In this document: one piece after another, positions 1-8,387 of the stretch | Layout: each line of letters begins with the position of its first letter | Numbering within the stretch: position 1 is the stretch's first letter | Assembly (NCBI RefSeq): GCF_004365175.1 | Contig: NZ_SOCE01000001.1 | Location: 3,727,403-3,791,402 of the forward strand | Direction: 5' to 3' | Origin: Kribbella voronezhensis | Lineage (GTDB): Bacteria; Actinomycetota; Actinomycetes; Propionibacteriales; Kribbellaceae | DNA length: 64,000 nucleotides | Position numbers and translations under genes: made by a program | The notes under the pieces: model-generated | Databases searched by the model: none | Told to the model about the DNA's origin: nothing | The model's input: only the letters and a program-made list of their open reading frames with translations

Positions 1-1
1 G

Positions 2-820
2 CTGGCGGGATCACCCGGCCTGTTCGAGGCCGTCCGGGCGACCCTGCGCACCGGCCGGTACTTCGATGCCGGCCACGACTCCCGCGCCGACCGGGTCGTT
101 GTCCTCGGCAAGAATGCGGCCGACCGCCTCGGCATCAACCGGGTCGATTCCCAGCCGGCCGTGTTCATCGGCGACCAGCCGTACACCGTGATCGGCATCC
201 TCGACTCGGTCAGCGGCCGCGCCGAACTCCTCGACTCGGTGATCATGCCGAACGGGACCGCCAAAGCGGCGTACGACCTCGAGGCCCCGGACTCCGTCGA
301 GATCCGTACCCAGGTGGGCGCGGCGCAGTTGATCGCGAAGCAGGCACCGGTCGCGATCGACCCGAACAACCCGAGCACGCTGAAGGTCGACGCGCCGCCG
401 GCACAGGGCGGCGTACGGAAAGGCGTGCAGAGCGACCTCAACGCACTCTTCCTGCTGCTCGGAGCGGTCGCGCTCCTCGTCGGCGGTCTCGGCATCGCGA
501 ACGTGACGCTGCTGTCGGTTCTGGAACGAGTCTCCGAGATCGGCCTGCGACGAGCCCTGGGCGCCGCGCGACGACACGTGGCCGCGCAGTTCCTCGTGGA
601 AAGCGTGCTGGTCGGCTTCCTCGGCGGATTGCTCGGTACGGCGGTCGGCGTACTCCTGACCGTCGGCGTCTCCTGGGGCCGGGACTGGACCCCGATCCTG
701 TCCACCTCGCTGTCGTTCGGTTCGCCGTTCCTGGGCGCGTTCATCGGCCTCGTCGCCGGCACTTACCCCGCCTGGAAAGCCTCGGCAATCCAGCCGATCA
801 CGGCGCTACGCGGTGCTTAG
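2..820 (+). CDS. ABC transporter permease, MacB/FtsX type (5' end missing)
   Basis: This is the C-terminal 272 residues of a permease whose start lies left of the window; the frame is open from base 2. The first ~125 residues match the extracytoplasmic MacB-type domain (the segment around FIGDQPYTVIGIL is typical). The FtsX permease domain follows, with a transmembrane segment near LFLLLGAVALLVGGLGIANV, the family's ERVSEIGLRRALGAARR coupling loop, and two more hydrophobic segments. It would work with an ATPase, probably encoded just upstream, to export a peptide, lipid or drug or to act mechanically on the envelope. The stop overlaps the convergent MFS gene by 15 bases. Substrate unknown. 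Confidence 0.88.
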   Translation: MAGSPGLFEAVRATLRTGRYFDAGHDSRADRVVVLGKNAADRLGINRVDSQPAVFIGDQPYTVIGILDSVSGRAELLDSVIMPNGTAKAAYDLEAPDSVEIRTQVGAAQLIAKQAPVAIDPNNPSTLKVDAPPAQGGVRKGVQSDLNALFLLLGAVALLVGGLGIANVTLLSVLERVSEIGLRRALGAARRHVAAQFLVESVLVGFLGGLLGTAVGVLLTVGVSWGRDWTPILSTSLSFGSPFLGAFIGLVAGTYPAWKASAIQPITALRGA

Positions 821-2083
821 CGGCTGCCTTGCCGAGAGCCTGGAGTAGGCCAGTGCGGTAAGCCCGAAGCCAAGTACTACGAAGGTGAGCACTGGGTAGG
901 ACTTCCCGTCGTCGGGCAGGATCACGGCACCGAGTGCGGCCGCCGAGACCTGCCCGACGTTGAAGATCATGTCGTAGAGGGAGAAGACCCGGCCGCGGTA
1001 CACGTCGTCGACACCTGTCTGGACGAGGGTGTCGACGCTGATCTTGATGCCTTGCGCGCAGAAGCCGGTGAAGAACCCCGAAATCAGGATCGCGGGTTGG
1101 GTGTACAGCCCGCCGGGGAACGCCGTCACGATCGCGGCCGCCACGAAGAGCACGGTGATCCAGCGGCGAAGGGTCAGGACGCGAGTCGCCCAGGGCGTCA
1201 CGAGAGCGGCGATGAACAAACCCGCTCCGATCGCACCGGTCGCCAGCGCGAGGGCGCCGAAAGCCTTGTCCAGCTGGTCGGGACCGTAGAACCTGTTCCG
1301 GTACAACAGGATCATCGCGACCGTGACGAGACCGAAGAAGAACCTGAGCGACCCGATCGCGGCCAGCCCGAGTGCGGCCTGCCGTCGCTCCTTCAGATGC
1401 CGACCGCCGTCGATCAGGCCGGCGACGATGCCGCGGATCGCCTCGACGACGCCGGGCTCGTCACCGGTCAGGTCCGGGCCGAGCTGGCGTCGCCCGAGCC
1501 GCAACGCGAGGAGGGCAGCGGCGAGGTAGACAGCGGCCGTAGTACCGAGAACTGCGAGGTCCGAGTCGGAGACGAGTTTCACGCCGGCTCCGACGCCGCC
1601 GCCGATCAGGAAGGACGCGGTGCCCGACGTCGGGGTGACCGCGTTCGCCATCACCAGTTCGTCGGAGTCGACGACGTGGGGGAGACCGGCGGACAGGCCG
1701 GAGAGCAGGAAGCGGTTGACGCCGAGGGTGAGCAGGACGGCGAGATAGAACGGCACCCCGGCGTTGCCTAGGGCAACAATCGCGCCGACGACGAGGACCA
1801 GCCCGGCCCGGGTGAGGTTCGCACCGAACAGAATCTGCCGGCGCGACCAGCGATCGAGCAGCACGCCGGTGAAGGGACCGAGGATCGAGAACGGCAGCAG
1901 CGCGACCGCGAACAGTCCGGCGATCGCGGCCGCGTCCGGCGCGCGCTCCGGCGAGAACAGCACGTACGCCGCCAGCGCGACCTGGAACACGCCGTCGCCG
2001 AACTGCGACGTCAGCCGGACCGCGAACAGTCGCCGGAAATCCGCACGCCGCAACAGCCTGCCGAGATCCCGGATGAACTGCAC
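806..2083 (-). CDS. MFS transporter
   Basis: A 425-residue major facilitator of the MFS_3 (drug or siderophore exporter) kind. It has about twelve hydrophobic segments and the cytoplasmic loop GVLLDRWSRRQILFGANL between helices 2 and 3. The open frame continues far upstream, but that part is arginine/glycine-rich shadow coding. I place the start at the GTG at 2083 because the protein then begins QFIRDLGRLLRRADFRRLF, as in the family, and because a -10 box TACAGT lies six bases before it, implying a leaderless mRNA. The 3' end overlaps the ABC permease tail to tail. Substrate cannot be read from sequence. Confidence 0.85.
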   Translation of the reverse strand: MQFIRDLGRLLRRADFRRLFAVRLTSQFGDGVFQVALAAYVLFSPERAPDAAAIAGLFAVALLPFSILGPFTGVLLDRWSRRQILFGANLTRAGLVLVVGAIVALGNAGVPFYLAVLLTLGVNRFLLSGLSAGLPHVVDSDELVMANAVTPTSGTASFLIGGGVGAGVKLVSDSDLAVLGTTAAVYLAAALLALRLGRRQLGPDLTGDEPGVVEAIRGIVAGLIDGGRHLKERRQAALGLAAIGSLRFFFGLVTVAMILLYRNRFYGPDQLDKAFGALALATGAIGAGLFIAALVTPWATRVLTLRRWITVLFVAAAIVTAFPGGLYTQPAILISGFFTGFCAQGIKISVDTLVQTGVDDVYRGRVFSLYDMIFNVGQVSAAALGAVILPDDGKSYPVLTFVVLGFGLTALAYSRLSARQPLSTA

Positions 2084-2089
2084 GGCTGC

Positions 2090-2095
2090 ACTGTA
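2090..2095 (-). promoter_or_regulatory. -10 box of a leaderless promoter for the MFS gene
   Basis: TACAGT on the minus strand, followed by six bases (GCAGCC) and the GTG start. The transcript would begin at or next to the start codon. Confidence 0.5.
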
Positions 2096-2211
2096 ACCGC
2101 CTCCGCATCCTCCACCCGGCCCCGGACTCTGAGGCCCAAGCGGGGCGGTGGAGAGGAGGCCAGGGAGGGCGCGGGAGGGAGTCGCCGGAGAGGCTGGCCC
2201 GGAGGGGCCGC

Positions 2212-2694
2212 TCAGGACACCGGCTTCTTGGCCAGCCGCTCGGCAGCGGTGCGGCCGCGCTTGTTCGCGGCAACGACACCGGACGCCTTGCCGAGGCCGA
2301 GCAACGGCATGTTCCCGTAGATGGTCTCGAAGTTCCCGGCCGGTACGACGTACGTCTCGTGCCAGATCCCCACGTTGTTGCCCTTGTAGGCGAGCTTGTA
2401 GAACTCGGTCCAGGCCGGCCGATGCGTGCGATCGGGGTCGTTCGCGAAGGCCTGCAGCTTCTCGGTCGACTCCCAGTACTGCAGCATCGTCGTGTTCCGC
2501 AGCCCGAAGAAGCTGCGGAATCCGAGCAGCCCGCTGTCCGGGTCCTCGGACAGTTCGCGCAGCATCGGACCCATCGCCTTCGCGACCGGCAGCCACTGCC
2601 GCCAGGCCCGCAGCTTGTTCACCCGCATCCCGATCAGGAACACCACGATCTCCCCGTCGTGCGCCGCGGTCTGCCGCCCCTCGATGACATCCAT
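2212..2694 (-). CDS. DUF4188 family protein (monooxygenase-like fold)
   Basis: A 160-residue protein matching the DUF4188 family, which has a ferredoxin-like, antibiotic-monooxygenase-type fold and no settled function. Visible family features are FLIGMRVNKLRAWRQWLPV near the start and the Trp/His-rich FRSFFGLRNTTMLQYWES and GIWHETYVVPAG segments. I chose the ATG at 2694 because AAGGGGG lies eight bases before it; a frame extension to 2748 would run through the operator. It is divergent from a MerR regulator across a 73-base gap with a clear palindrome, so it is probably that regulator's target, perhaps a response to a toxic small molecule (inference). Confidence 0.8.
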   Translation of the reverse strand: MDVIEGRQTAAHDGEIVVFLIGMRVNKLRAWRQWLPVAKAMGPMLRELSEDPDSGLLGFRSFFGLRNTTMLQYWESTEKLQAFANDPDRTHRPAWTEFYKLAYKGNNVGIWHETYVVPAGNFETIYGNMPLLGLGKASGVVAANKRGRTAAERLAKKPVS

Positions 2695-2716
2695 GACTGC
2701 CCCCTTAGATAGTTCG

Positions 2717-2736
2717 ACTCTCCAATATTGGAAAGT
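2717..2736. promoter_or_regulatory. MerR-type operator between the DUF4188 and MerR genes
   Basis: A 20-base palindrome with one mismatched pair: arms ACTCTCCAAT and ATTGGAAAGT. The half-site ACTCTCCAA is repeated 23 bases on, at 2740-2748. Size and position between divergent starts fit binding by the adjacent MerR protein. Confidence 0.6.
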
Positions 2737-2767
2737 GATACTCTCCAAAAGTCAAGAGGGAGTGAGC

Positions 2768-3400
2768 ATGTGGATCGCTGAACTGTCCCGGCAGACCGAG
2801 GTGCCGGTGGCGACGATCAAGTACTACCTGCGCGAAGGACTCCTGCCCGCGGGCGAATCGGTCGGCGCGACCAGAGCCCGGTACGACGAGTCGCACGTCC
2901 GCCGCCTGCGCCTGATCCGGGCGCTGGTCGAGTCGGGCGGCCTCAGCCTCGCCCGGGTTCGCGGTGTCCTCGCCGCCGTCGACGAGGAGTCCCAGCAGAT
3001 GCACGCCGTACTGGGCGCTGCCCACGGCGCTCTGCTGCCGGAGTCCATCGAAGCGTCACCCGAATCCCTCGAGCGGGTCGGCGAACTACTTGACGACCAC
3101 GGCTGGCTGGTCGACGACCAGTCACCCGACCGCGCCCTGCTCGCCAACGCCCTCGACGCCCTCGACCGAGTCGGACACCCACTCGACTCGACCCTGCTCG
3201 ACAGCTACCTGATGGCAGCCGAACAAGTAGGCGACGCCGACGTCGCCCATCTCCCGGCCGGCGACCGCGCCGAAACCGTCGAAGCCACCGTCGTCATCAC
3301 CGCCCTGGGCGGCCCGGTCCTGCTGGCCCTCCGCCGCCTGGCCCAGCAAAACGCCTCAGCCCGCCGCTACGGCGCAGTACCGACCCACCCCTGCCCGTAG
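2768..3400 (+). CDS. MerR family transcriptional regulator
   Basis: A 210-residue regulator. The N-terminal MerR winged helix is plain: WIAELSRQTEVPVATIKYYL is the first helix-turn-helix, followed by the wing with REGLLPAGESVGATRARY and the second helical pair HVRRLRLIRALVESGGLSL. The remaining ~120 residues are a helical effector domain without recognisable metal ligands, so an organic ligand is likelier than a metal (inference). I used the ATG at 2768, preceded by AGAGGGAG; an in-frame GTG two codons earlier is an alternative. It probably controls itself and the divergent DUF4188 gene through the intergenic palindrome. Confidence 0.88.
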   Translation: MWIAELSRQTEVPVATIKYYLREGLLPAGESVGATRARYDESHVRRLRLIRALVESGGLSLARVRGVLAAVDEESQQMHAVLGAAHGALLPESIEASPESLERVGELLDDHGWLVDDQSPDRALLANALDALDRVGHPLDSTLLDSYLMAAEQVGDADVAHLPAGDRAETVEATVVITALGGPVLLALRRLAQQNASARRYGAVPTHPCP

Positions 3401-3451
3401 CTCGGACCTGGTCTGCCGCCGCCCGTCGCTCGGCTGCTGCCCCTCTCGCCG

Positions 3452-4384
3452 TCAGGCTTGGGCGCGGGCGGCCTGGCGGTCGAGGAGGCGGGTGCGTTGC
3501 TCGACGAAGCGGGTGGCCTGGGCGTCCAGGGCGGCCATGAACTCGGCCAGTTCGTCGCGAGCCTTCGCGCCGTCGCCGGACAGGTCCTCGCGCTCGAAGA
3601 CCTTCCAGTTCCGCAGGATCGGGGCGACCACCTCGTCGTGGTGCAGCCGCAGGTCGTAGATGCCGGCCTTCGCGATCGTGACGGAGTTCCGGGCGAACCC
3701 CTCCATCGTGGCGCCCGGCATGGAGAAGTCGCGGACCTCGTTGGTGACGGCCCGCATCGTCTCGTTCGGCGCCGCCTCGAACGCGGCCGCGACCAGGTTG
3801 CGGTAGAAGATCATGTGCAGGTTCTCGTCGGTCGCGATCCGGAGCAGCAACTGGTCCGCGATCTTGCAGCCGGTCGCCTTGCCGGTGTTGCGGTGCGAGA
3901 CCCGGGTGGCCAGCTCCTGGAAGCTGACGTACGCGATCGCCTCGAGCATGTTCTTGTCGACCTGGTGCCCGGCGGTCATGTGCGCCATCCGGGCCACTTC
4001 CAGCTCGACCGGGTCGACGCCGCGGGTGACCACGAGGTAGTCGCGCAGCGCGATCCCGTGCCGGCCCTCCTCGGCGGTCCAGCGGCCGACCCACGTGCCC
4101 CACGCGCCGTCGAGACCGAACTGGGTCGCGATCTCGCGGTGGTACGACGGCAGGTTGTCCTCGGTCAGCAGGTTGGTGATCATCGCGACCTTGGCGACCG
4201 GATCCAGCCGGGACTGCTCCGGCGCCCAGTCCTCGCCGCCGAGGAACGCGAAGTCGCGGCCCTCGCTCCACGGCACGTAGTCGTGCGGATTCCAGTTCTT
4301 GGTGATCTTCAGGTGCCGCTCGAGATTCTCCTCGACCACAGGCTCGAGCTCGTGCAGCAGATTCGTCACCAACTTGGCATCCAT
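3452..4384 (-). CDS. acyl-[ACP] desaturase
   Basis: A 310-residue soluble, ferritin-like di-iron desaturase (stearoyl-ACP 9-desaturase/DesA family) that would insert a cis double bond into acyl-ACP. The iron ligands are visible: Glu75 (LTEDNLPSYH), Glu106 with His109 (EEGRH), Glu157 (FQELATR), and Glu187 with His190 (DENLH). Length matches actinobacterial DesA1/DesA2-type proteins. The ATG at 4384 follows AAGGTGGGGGG. The promoter carries two tandem palindromes, so the gene is probably controlled by a TetR-type fatty-acid regulator not encoded here. It follows an SRPBCC gene on the same strand but has its own promoter region. Confidence 0.93.
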   Translation of the reverse strand: MDAKLVTNLLHELEPVVEENLERHLKITKNWNPHDYVPWSEGRDFAFLGGEDWAPEQSRLDPVAKVAMITNLLTEDNLPSYHREIATQFGLDGAWGTWVGRWTAEEGRHGIALRDYLVVTRGVDPVELEVARMAHMTAGHQVDKNMLEAIAYVSFQELATRVSHRNTGKATGCKIADQLLLRIATDENLHMIFYRNLVAAAFEAAPNETMRAVTNEVRDFSMPGATMEGFARNSVTIAKAGIYDLRLHHDEVVAPILRNWKVFEREDLSGDGAKARDELAEFMAALDAQATRFVEQRTRLLDRQAARAQA

Positions 4385-4392
4385 CCCCCCAC

Positions 4393-4423
4393 CTTACGGC
4401 ACCGTAAGTTACGCAACCGTAAG
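4393..4423 (-). promoter_or_regulatory. tandem palindromic operators of the desaturase promoter
   Basis: Two palindromes of the form TTACG-4-CGTAA lie one base apart, at 4394-4407 (TTACGGCACCGTAA) and 4409-4422 (TTACGCAACCGTAA), a 15-base period. The first extends to CTTACGG-CA-CCGTAAG. They fill the space between the SRPBCC stop codon and the desaturase start. Form and context suggest cooperative binding of a TetR-family lipid regulator; that is inference. Confidence 0.6.
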
Positions 4424-4921
4424 TTAAGCCCGGGCGTTCACCATCGCCGCGATGGTCAGCCGCATGTTCCGGCCCAGCTGATCCAGCCGACGTTGCTTCG
4501 CCGCTTCCGCCCCAGCAGGATCGGCGAGTACGCCGCGCCGCATCCCGCTGTCGCCCGGCCCGTGCGTGAACGACTGGCGGATCAGCGTCCGGTCGGCCCG
4601 CGCCGCCAGCTCGTACTCCCAGTGTGCGAACGGCTCGTCCTCGCCACCGAACACGTCCCACCCGAACCGCACCGGTTCCTCCGCCAGCGTCACCCGGCAC
4701 CGCACCTCGGTCTTGAACCCGTCGGCGAACTCGTTCCGCGCCTCGAACCAAGCCCCTACCGCCGGCCCGTCAGCGCCGTCCACCCAGGCGCCGTACACGC
4801 ACTCCGGACTCCACAGGCCGTACCCCGCCACATCCGTGATCCAGCCCCACACCTCCTCGATCCGCGCCCCGACCAGCACCTGAATCTCAACCGTTGCCCC
4901 AGTAACTCCGAAGTCATCCAT
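4424..4921 (-). CDS. SRPBCC family (START/polyketide cyclase-like) protein
   Basis: A 165-residue protein with the Bet v1/SRPBCC helix-grip fold: an N-terminal strand then the helix [20 protein letters not shown], a middle of antiparallel strands ([20 protein letters not shown]), and a long C-terminal helix. Such proteins bind a hydrophobic ligand in an internal cavity; the ligand is unknown. It lies 41 bases downstream of an alpha/beta hydrolase gene on the same strand and may share its transcript. The ATG at 4921 has no good ribosome-binding site, so the start is uncertain. Confidence 0.8.
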   Translation of the reverse strand: MDDFGVTGATVEIQVLVGARIEEVWGWITDVAGYGLWSPECVYGAWVDGADGPAVGAWFEARNEFADGFKTEVRCRVTLAEEPVRFGWDVFGGEDEPFAHWEYELAARADRTLIRQSFTHGPGDSGMRRGVLADPAGAEAAKQRRLDQLGRNMRLTIAAMVNARA

Positions 4922-4962
4922 GCCGGCAACGTCGCCGCCCCAGCCCCGCCCTCGACATTTCG

Positions 4963-5619
4963 CTACTTTTCGCGCCCCTGTACTTCGCGGCGGTATGTCT
5001 CCAGCAACTCAGCCAGCTCACCGGCGTGGCCGAGCATCGGGAAGTGCCCACCAGGCAGCTCGGCCGGTGCGAACCCGAGCCGGTCGACAGTCAGCGCCCG
5101 AAGATAGTCGGCCGGGAACAGCAGGTCGTCGGTCGCGATCACCGCCCGCGTCGGCACCTCAGGCCACCGCTCGAACAAGGCGGGATCGTCCATCGGCCGC
5201 CCGGCTTGAGCCCGCAACCGCCGCCTCGCCTCGACAGCGAGCTCGGCCGGAAGGTCCTGGAAGAAGTAGTCCGACTCCGGATCGCCGTCCCACTTGTAGT
5301 CCGTATGCCCCCAGTAGTCGCTCACCGCTTCACCCGGCAGCGGGATCATGCCCGCGACAAACACCATCAGCTCCACCGGCAACCGTTCGCACACAGCAGG
5401 CGCAGTGAACCCGCCGAGCGAGTGCGCCACCACGACAAGCTCCGTACGCCGGCCGACAGCGGTCACCACCGCCTCGCAGTACGAAGCAAGTCCTGCGGAC
5501 TCGTCGTCGCAGGGGAGGTCGACAGCGATGACCTCGTGTCCGCGCGCCTCGAGTTCGGCGGTGAGCGGGTGCCAGTGCCAGGGCGTGCAGCCGGCGCCGG
5601 GGATCAGCACGTAAGTCAC
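4963..5619 (-). CDS. alpha/beta hydrolase
   Basis: A 218-residue alpha/beta hydrolase of the short esterase/methylesterase-like type. The oxyanion segment [11 protein letters not shown] is near the start, the nucleophile elbow AHSLGG puts the serine at 67, His192 lies in GGHFPM, and Asp164/165 in IATDDLLF can serve as the acid. There is no signal peptide, so it is cytoplasmic. The GTG at 5619 has a TAAGGT box six bases upstream, implying a leaderless mRNA; this box overlaps the -10 box of the divergent thioesterase gene. Substrate unknown. Confidence 0.87.
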   Translation of the reverse strand: MTYVLIPGAGCTPWHWHPLTAELEARGHEVIAVDLPCDDESAGLASYCEAVVTAVGRRTELVVVAHSLGGFTAPAVCERLPVELMVFVAGMIPLPGEAVSDYWGHTDYKWDGDPESDYFFQDLPAELAVEARRRLRAQAGRPMDDPALFERWPEVPTRAVIATDDLLFPADYLRALTVDRLGFAPAELPGGHFPMLGHAGELAELLETYRREVQGREK

Positions 5620-5625
5620 GGCATC

Positions 5626-5635
5626 ACCTTATGGT
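5626..5635. promoter_or_regulatory. overlapping divergent -10 boxes
   Basis: ACCTTA (5626-5631) read on the minus strand is TAAGGT, six bases before the hydrolase GTG. TATGGT (5630-5635) on the plus strand is six bases before the thioesterase ATG. The boxes share two bases inside a 22-base intergenic gap. Confidence 0.55.
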
Positions 5636-5641
5636 GGGCCG

Positions 5642-6058
5642 ATGGAACGGAGCGCCTTCCCGCACTTCCTCGCGATCGGTACGCGGTGGAAGGACAACGA
5701 CGTCTACGGGCACGTGAACAACGTCGAGTACTACAGCTTCTTCGACACCGTGATCAACGACTTCCTGATCCGCGCCGGTGAACTCGATATCCACCGTGGC
5801 GACGTGATCGGGCTGTGCGTCGAGTCGCAGTGCACGTTCAAGCAGTCGCTCGCGTTCCCCGACTCCGTCGACGCCGGGCTGCGGGTGTCGAAACTCGGCA
5901 ACTCCAGCGTCCACTACGAGATCGGCCTGTTCCGGTCGGGCGCCGACGACCCGGCGGCGATCGGCCGGTTCGTGCACGTGTTCGTCGACCGGACCGACCG
6001 CCGTCCCGTCCCGATCCCGGACCCGATCCGGACCGCCCTGGAAGGAATCACCGGATGA
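5642..6058 (+). CDS. acyl-CoA thioesterase, 4HBT hotdog family
   Basis: A 138-residue single hotdog domain of the 4-hydroxybenzoyl-CoA thioesterase/YbgC group. The signature is near the N-terminus: [21 protein letters not shown], with the catalytic Asp region and the GHVNN turn leading into the hotdog helix. It would hydrolyse an acyl-CoA thioester in the cytoplasm. The ATG at 5642 has TATGGT six bases upstream, so the mRNA is probably leaderless. Its stop overlaps the start of the downstream alcohol dehydrogenase (ATGA), so the two are co-translated and may act in one acyl/aldehyde pathway. Confidence 0.9.
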   Translation: MERSAFPHFLAIGTRWKDNDVYGHVNNVEYYSFFDTVINDFLIRAGELDIHRGDVIGLCVESQCTFKQSLAFPDSVDAGLRVSKLGNSSVHYEIGLFRSGADDPAAIGRFVHVFVDRTDRRPVPIPDPIRTALEGITG

Positions 6059-7245
6059 TCGTCCGCGGCGCCGTCCTCCGCGAGATGGGCCTGCCCAGCC
6101 CGTACGCCGTATCGCGTCCGCTCCGGATCGAAGAGGTCGAGCTCGCTCCACCCGGCCCGGGTGAGCTGCTGGTCCGGATCCGCGCGGCCGGCCTGTGTCA
6201 CTCCGATCTCTCCGTCATCGACAGCTCGCGGCCGCGGGTGATGCCGATGCTGCTCGGCCACGAGGCGACCGGCGAGGTGATCCGTTCCGAGGCGGCGGGA
6301 TTCTCGCCGGGCGACACGGTCGGCTTCGCCTTCGTCCCCGCCTGCGGCACCTGCGGCCCCTGCGCCGAAGGCCGCGCCGCCCTCTGCGAACCAGGCGCCG
6401 CCGCCAACACCGCCGGCACCTTGCTCTCCGGCCAACGCCGCCTCACCACCATCACGCCCTCCGGCGAACGCCGGCCCGCCACTGCCCCCTCCGGGGATCG
6501 CGGGCCTACCACCGCGCCCGTCGGCTCGTTGGACCTGCACCATCACCTGGGTGTTTCCGGCTTCGCGGACCATGCGGTGGTCTCGGCCAGGTCGGCAGTG
6601 AAGATCGATCCGGAGCTACCACCGGAGATCGCAGCCCTCTTCGGCTGCGCAGTGATGACCGGTGTCGGTGCAGTGGTCAACACCGCTCGCCTACAAGCCG
6701 GCCAGAGCGCAGTCGTCTTCGGCCTGGGCGGCGTCGGCTTGTCCGCGCTACTAGGCGCCGCCCTCGTCGGAGCTCATCCGCTGGTAGCGGTCGACGTAGT
6801 ACCCGAGAAACTTCAGCTGGCTCTGGCCCTCGGCGCCACCCACGCGATCGATGCCCGGAGCAACGATGTCGTCGAGGAGGTGCGAGCGGCATCAGCCGGC
6901 GGCGCGCACTACGCTTTCGAGACCGTCGGCAACGCCGCAGTACTGGCTCAGGCGTACGCCGCAACCCGTCGCGGCGGCACCACCGTGACGGTCGGCCTGC
7001 CACATCCTTCGCAAACCTTGAGCATTCCGGCCGTCAGCCTGGTCGCCGAGGAACGAACCCTCAAAGGCTCCTATCTCGGCTCGGCCGTCCCCAGCCGGGA
7101 CATCCCTCGCTACATCGCCCTGTACCGCGCCGGCCGCCTCCCGGTCGACCGGCTGCTCTCGGCCACGGTCGGTCTCGACGATCTCAACGAAGCCTTCGAC
7201 ACCCTCGCAGCCGGTACCGCGATCAGGCAGGTGCTGGTCCTCTGA
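6055..7245 (+). CDS. zinc-dependent alcohol dehydrogenase, MDR superfamily
   Basis: A 396-residue class III/aryl-alcohol-type dehydrogenase. The catalytic zinc site is indicated by GLCHSD and the following GHEATGEV, and the structural zinc by four cysteines in CGTCGPCAEGRAALC. The Rossmann motif is GLGGVGLSALLGA, followed by an acidic end of strand (VAVDVV) typical of NAD binding. It overlaps the thioesterase gene by four bases. Residues about 136-160 hold a near-repeat, PSGERRPAT then PSGDRGPTT, an unusual Pro-rich insertion in the catalytic domain. Substrate unknown. Confidence 0.92.
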   Translation: MIVRGAVLREMGLPSPYAVSRPLRIEEVELAPPGPGELLVRIRAAGLCHSDLSVIDSSRPRVMPMLLGHEATGEVIRSEAAGFSPGDTVGFAFVPACGTCGPCAEGRAALCEPGAAANTAGTLLSGQRRLTTITPSGERRPATAPSGDRGPTTAPVGSLDLHHHLGVSGFADHAVVSARSAVKIDPELPPEIAALFGCAVMTGVGAVVNTARLQAGQSAVVFGLGGVGLSALLGAALVGAHPLVAVDVVPEKLQLALALGATHAIDARSNDVVEEVRAASAGGAHYAFETVGNAAVLAQAYAATRRGGTTVTVGLPHPSQTLSIPAVSLVAEERTLKGSYLGSAVPSRDIPRYIALYRAGRLPVDRLLSATVGLDDLNEAFDTLAAGTAIRQVLVL

Positions 7246-7299
7246 CCGGCCGTGGTGACGGTCAGCCGTACGCCGACCGCCACCACCGCTCACGCAGTA

Positions 7300-8370
7300 C
7301 TAGTTGTTGTCGATGAAGGTCCGGGCGAGTTCCTGACCGCGGGAGACGGCCAGGTTGTGGTCCTCGATCGGGTTGATGGTCGAGTTCTTGAAGACGATGT
7401 AGGTGACGCCGGAGTCCGTGCCGCCGTTGCTCGGGTCGGGGTTGATGCCGAGCTGGTTCGCCGCGGCGTACGACGCCTCGCCGATGATGTCCTCGGGTCC
7501 GGTGTCACCGACGACCGCATAGGTGACCTGGTTGTTGTAGATCACCGCGACCACACCGCCGCCGTCGATCTGGAAGTTGCGGTAGTCCCAGGTGCTGCTG
7601 GGGCTCGGCACCACGACGTACGGGAGTTGGGCCGCGTTCAGCGGCTGGTCGCTCGAGGTGTGGAAGGCCGTGTCGGGCAGGAAGCAGCAGTCGGTGTTCT
7701 CGTTGCACTGCGACGTACGGATGCCGTCGCAGTCGATGTCCATGTCGGCTTTCCAGAAGACCGCGCCGTTCTTGCCGCAGACCGGGATGGTCCGGCCGAG
7801 TTCCTCATCGGTCTTGTAGGTGCCGTTGGAGATCTGGCTGCAGGTGCTCACCTTGGCGAGCAGTTCGGCCGCGGTGGGGGCGCCACCACTCCCGCCGCCG
7901 GAGTCCGTGACGGTCAGCGAGTCGAGGTTCGGGCCGCCGTTGGCGGTCGTCGCGGTGGCCTTGATCGTGTGCGAACCGGCCGACAGGTTCGTGTTCACCG
8001 TGGTCGTCTTCCAGGTGGTCCACACGCTGGTGCCGGCGAACTGCGGTGTCGCGACCGTGCTGCCGTCGACGGCGATCGTCATCGGGCGGCTCACGGTCGT
8101 GCCGTTGGAGTACCGGAAGGCCAGTGCGGCGCTGCCGGCGGTTCCGACGTTCACCGTGAACGTGACCGACGAGCCGGTCACGTTGTCGTAGTTGACGAAC
8201 CCGGTGCCGGTGTAGCCGGCGTGGTTCGACTCGACCACTCCCTGGCTGCGGGCGGCGTTCTCTGCCTGGTACGTCGTGGTCGCGGCGGACGCCGGGGACG
8301 TGATGGCCGGCACCAGCAACAGGCTGCCGACGACTGCGAGGACGAGTGCGAGGGGGCGGAACTTACGCAT
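7300..8370 (-). CDS. secreted chitosanase: CBM35 plus GH75
   Basis: A 356-residue exported protein. The signal peptide ends near residue 29 (PASA/ATT). Residues ~33-156 form a CBM35-type carbohydrate-binding module (YQAENAARSQG start, NLDSLTVTD end), joined by a GGGSGG linker to a GH75 chitosanase domain (~165-356). The acidic motif KADMDIDCDG (207-216) and GDTGPEDIIGEAS (288-300) are GH75 hallmarks, and there are several disulfide cysteines. It would hydrolyse chitosan outside the cell. The promoter carries a perfect palindrome matching what I recall of the CsnR operator of chitosanase genes, which supports the assignment. The start is the ATG at 8370. Confidence 0.9.
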   Translation of the reverse strand: MRKFRPLALVLAVVGSLLLVPAITSPASAATTTYQAENAARSQGVVESNHAGYTGTGFVNYDNVTGSSVTFTVNVGTAGSAALAFRYSNGTTVSRPMTIAVDGSTVATPQFAGTSVWTTWKTTTVNTNLSAGSHTIKATATTANGGPNLDSLTVTDSGGGSGGAPTAAELLAKVSTCSQISNGTYKTDEELGRTIPVCGKNGAVFWKADMDIDCDGIRTSQCNENTDCCFLPDTAFHTSSDQPLNAAQLPYVVVPSPSSTWDYRNFQIDGGGVVAVIYNNQVTYAVVGDTGPEDIIGEASYAAANQLGINPDPSNGGTDSGVTYIVFKNSTINPIEDHNLAVSRGQELARTFIDNN

Positions 8371-8387
8371 CGTTCACCTCTCCATAT

